Origin: an uncultured Chloroflexota bacterium
Lineage (GTDB): Bacteria; Chloroflexota; Dehalococcoidia; UBA2979
Direction of reading: 5' to 3'
DNA length: 7,638 nt
NCBI GenBank assembly: GCA_902827055.1
Contig: CADEHD010000093.1
Location: 1-7,638 of the forward strand
The notes below the pieces were generated by a model, which did no database searches, had not been told where the DNA came from, and worked only from the letters and a program-made list of their open reading frames with translations. The position numbers were made by a program, and so were the translations under genes. Every line of letters begins with the position of its first letter. Position 1 is the first letter of the stretch. Below, piece after piece: positions 5,995-7,638 of the stretch.

Positions 5995-6035
5995 GGACGC
6001 CCAGCGCGAGCAATCGCGCCCCGAGGGATGCGTCC
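5995..6035 (+). promoter_or_regulatory. Hairpin domain with GCAA tetraloop between rpsO and pnp
   Basis: An outer stem GGACGC (5995-6000) with GCGTCC (6030-6035) encloses a perfect inner hairpin GCGCGA-GCAA-TCGCGC (6004-6019). The GCAA loop is a GNRA tetraloop, which is stable and often used for RNA or protein contacts. No T-tract follows, so it is not an intrinsic terminator. It may be an mRNA processing or stability element between the two genes: rpsO-pnp intergenic hairpins are RNase III targets in E. coli and Streptomyces. The function here is inferred. Confidence 0.45.
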
Positions 6036-6095
6036 GCTGCTGACCGCGTGGCCTGACCAGGCGTATTCCCCTTACCACCTCCACCTCGAAACCAA

Positions 6096-6155
6096 CGAGC
6101 GCGCAGGCGTCATGCCTCGCGTTCGAGCGTGCACGCCTGTTCCGTGTGGCACAGG
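6096..6155 (+). promoter_or_regulatory. pnp leader with mutually exclusive hairpins reaching the ribosome site
   Basis: Three hairpins can be drawn. H1 pairs 6096-6108 with 6114-6125: 12 bp with one bulged C (6104), one G-U pair and loop GTCAT. H2 pairs CAGGCGT (6104-6110) with ACGCCTG (6133-6139) and encloses CTCG-CGTT-CGAG (6116-6127). H3 pairs CCTGT (6136-6140) with ACAGG (6151-6155), plus CC/GG further in, and so covers the start of the AGGAG ribosome site at 6153-6157. H1 and H2 share bases, as do H2 and H3, while H1 and H3 are compatible. H1+H3 would hide the ribosome site and H2 would free it. E. coli PNPase represses its own mRNA through a leader hairpin, so control here is expected, but this switch is inferred from base pairing only. 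Confidence 0.42.
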
Positions 6156-6179
6156 AGAGAAAGAGTGACGTGTGACTGA
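6153..6179 (+). promoter_or_regulatory. pnp ribosome site and overlapping five-codon mini-ORF
   Basis: AGGAG (6153-6157) is 14 bases from the pnp GTG (6172), which is too far for good initiation, but 7 bases from another GTG at 6165. That GTG opens the frame GTG-ACG-TGT-GAC-TGA (6165-6179), which ends inside the start of pnp in a different frame. An in-frame TGA at 6166-6168 rules out a longer pnp start. Initiation on the mini-ORF followed by re-initiation at 6172 is possible. A weak purine-rich site AAAGAG (6161-6165 region) could instead serve 6172 directly. Confidence 0.35.
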
Positions 6180-7638
6180 AGAACGTACGTTCAGCCGAGA
6201 GATCGGCGGCCAGACCTTCGAGGTCGGCGTGGGGCTGTTCGCCCAGAACGCAGGGGCCTCCTGCACGGTTCGCTACGGGGACACGATGGTCCTCGCGACC
6301 GTCTGCGATGGCGACGCACGGGAGGGAATCGACTTCTTCCCGCTGACCGTCGACTTCGAAGAGCGCATGTACGCCATCGGCAAGATTCCCGGGTCCTTCT
6401 TCCGCCGCGAGGGTCGCCCCAGCACCGAGGCCACGCTCGCCGCGCGCATGACCGACCGCCCGATCCGGCCGCTTTTCCCGAAGGGCTTCAAGCGCGAGGT
6501 GCAGGTGGTCGTGACCCTGCTGTCCTCGGACCGCCAGGTGCCCGCGGACGTGCTGGGCACGAACGGGGCGTCGATTGTCCTCGGGATGTCGCGGCTGCCC
6601 TTCATGGGTCCCGTGTCTGCCGTGCGCGTCGGGCGGATCGACGGCCAGTTCAAGGCCTTCCCGACGTACAGCGACCTCGAGACGTCTGACCTCGACCTCA
6701 TCGTCGCCGGCACGACGCAGTCGGTCGTGATGATCGAGGCCGGCGCCATCGAAGTCCCCGAGGCCGACATCCTGGCCGCCATCGAGTTCGCACGTGGCGT
6801 CATCGCCGAGATCAACGCTTTCCAGCAGGAGATCGTCGCCGCCGTCGGCGAGCCCAAGATGGCCTTCGAGGCGCCGAGCGGCGTATCCGAGCTGCGGACG
6901 CGGGTGGCCGGCGCACTCGACGGCGAGATCAGCCGCGTCCTGGCCTCGGTCATGGACGAGGGCTTCCGCGGCATCGACGAGCTCGCGACGTTCGCCCACG
7001 AGAAGCTCGCGGATCCCGAGGTCAGCCGGTCGGACATCCGGCGGGTCATCGAGGACGTGATCAAGCCGATGGTGCGGCAGCGCATCCTGAAGGAGAACCT
7101 CCGCGCCGACGACCGCCCCGAGGACAAGATCCGCGACCTGAAGGTCCGCGTCGGCGTCATTCCGCGCACGCACGGCTCCGGGCTCTTCCAGCGCGGTCAG
7201 ACGCAGGTCCTCTCTGTGGCGACCCTGGGCCCCATTGGTGACCGGCAGCGTATGGACTCCATCGCCCCGACCCAGTTCAAGCGTTACCTCCACCACTACA
7301 ACTTCCCGCCGTACTCGGTCGGCGAGGCCCGCTTCATGCGCGGTCCCGGTCGTCGCGAGATCGGGCACGGCATGCTGGCCGAGCGCTCGATCGAGCCGAT
7401 GCTGCCGAGCTTCGACGACTTCCCCTACACGATTCGCGTCGTGTCCGACACGCTCATGTCCAACGGGTCTTCCTCGATGGCCTCCGTCTGTGGTTCGACT
7501 CTCGCCCTGATGGACGCCGGTGTGCCGATCAAGGCGCCGGTGGCTGGCGTCGCGATGGGACTCGTGACCGAGGAGGGCAGCGACACCTACCGCGTGCTTA
7601 CCGACATCGCGGGCATCGAGGACGCGTTCGGTGACATG
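6172..7638 (+). CDS. pnp: Polyribonucleotide nucleotidyltransferase (PNPase), 3' end outside window
   Basis: PNPase degrades RNA 3' to 5' with phosphate, releasing nucleoside diphosphates, and can add tails in reverse; it is a trimer and often part of the RNA degradosome. The 489 visible residues cover the first RNase PH domain (about 5-145) with FFRREGRPSTEATLAARMTDRPIRPLFPKGF as its clearest block (76-106), the linking alpha-helical domain (about 235-305), and most of the second RNase PH domain. That domain has PRTHGSGLFQRGQTQVL (331-347), FMRGPGRREIGHG (388-400) and the phosphate-binding SNGSSSMASVCG (430-441). The window ends at GDM, right before the expected catalytic Asp of DMDFKVAGT; the KH and S1 RNA-binding domains also lie outside. 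The frame is open to the last base. The start is GTG at 6172, because an in-frame TGA lies two codons upstream. It follows rpsO by 211 bases and probably shares its transcript. Confidence 0.97.
   Translation, partial: MTEERTFSREIGGQTFEVGVGLFAQNAGASCTVRYGDTMVLATVCDGDAREGIDFFPLTVDFEERMYAIGKIPGSFFRREGRPSTEATLAARMTDRPIRPLFPKGFKREVQVVVTLLSSDRQVPADVLGTNGASIVLGMSRLPFMGPVSAVRVGRIDGQFKAFPTYSDLETSDLDLIVAGTTQSVVMIEAGAIEVPEADILAAIEFARGVIAEINAFQQEIVAAVGEPKMAFEAPSGVSELRTRVAGALDGEISRVLASVMDEGFRGIDELATFAHEKLADPEVSRSDIRRVIEDVIKPMVRQRILKENLRADDRPEDKIRDLKVRVGVIPRTHGSGLFQRGQTQVLSVATLGPIGDRQRMDSIAPTQFKRYLHHYNFPPYSVGEARFMRGPGRREIGHGMLAERSIEPMLPSFDDFPYTIRVVSDTLMSNGSSSMASVCGSTLALMDAGVPIKAPVAGVAMGLVTEEGSDTYRVLTDIAGIEDAFGDM

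Noticed and set aside
6051..6062. A short inverted repeat GCCT-GACC-AGGC in the rpsO-pnp gap.
   Set aside because: Four base pairs are expected by chance in GC-rich sequence and nothing nearby supports a role.
6039..6069. A possible separate pnp promoter (CTGACC and TATTCC boxes).
   Set aside because: The spacer is 19 bases and both boxes are poor matches; the evidence is too weak to list.
5785..7368. A 527-codon open frame on the minus strand across the rpsO end, the intergenic region and pnp.
   Set aside because: It crosses two clear plus-strand genes and the leader between them, and its translation has no recognisable motif. It arises from the codon bias of pnp.

Overview
The window is a dense, GC-rich stretch of bacterial chromosome made up of housekeeping genes. 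No transposase, phage gene, tRNA, rRNA or CRISPR array is visible. The longest stretches without a gene are about 212 bases (5482-5693) and 211 bases (5961-6171), and both hold apparent RNA-level control elements. Gene content alone does not name the organism. High GC, frequent GTG starts and the wording of the CoaBC active-site blocks (PAMD, and ASG in place of ACG) fit my memory of Chloroflexota best, but this is a guess.

Layout. (1) 1-2377, + strand: a compact operon with the C-terminal part of type III pantothenate kinase (coaX), the bifunctional coaBC overlapping it by ATGA, and an alpha/beta hydrolase 5 bases further on. CoaX and CoaBC catalyse steps 1 to 3 of coenzyme A synthesis. (2) 2414-3922, - strand: a GTG-started leucyl aminopeptidase (pepA) with all metal ligands intact, convergent with the hydrolase. 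(3) 3923-4047: a divergent control region with a candidate pepA promoter, a perfect 6-6-6 dyad and a -10-like box for the next gene. (4) 4048-4875, + strand: a multi-pass membrane PAP2/AUR1-like phosphatase or phosphotransferase. (5) 4876-5481, - strand: a P-loop kinase-like ATPase whose stop codon abuts that of the PAP2 gene inside a 10-bp palindrome. (6) 5482 to the end, + strand: the conserved rpsO-pnp pair (ribosomal protein S15, polynucleotide phosphorylase), with pnp cut by the window edge just before its catalytic DMDFK block.

The most interesting material is the RNA around rpsO and pnp and two changed residues in CoaBC. The rpsO leader can form an 8-bp perfect stem enclosing smaller stems, a possible three-way junction of the type used for S15 autoregulation. 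The rpsO-pnp gap holds a GNRA-capped hairpin domain. It then holds three hairpins of which two pairs can be read as alternatives: one conformation leaves the pnp Shine-Dalgarno free and the other sequesters it. A five-codon mini-ORF overlaps the pnp start. CoaBC carries Ser where the family's catalytic Cys normally lies and Asp where the substrate-binding Asn normally lies, while every other motif is intact.
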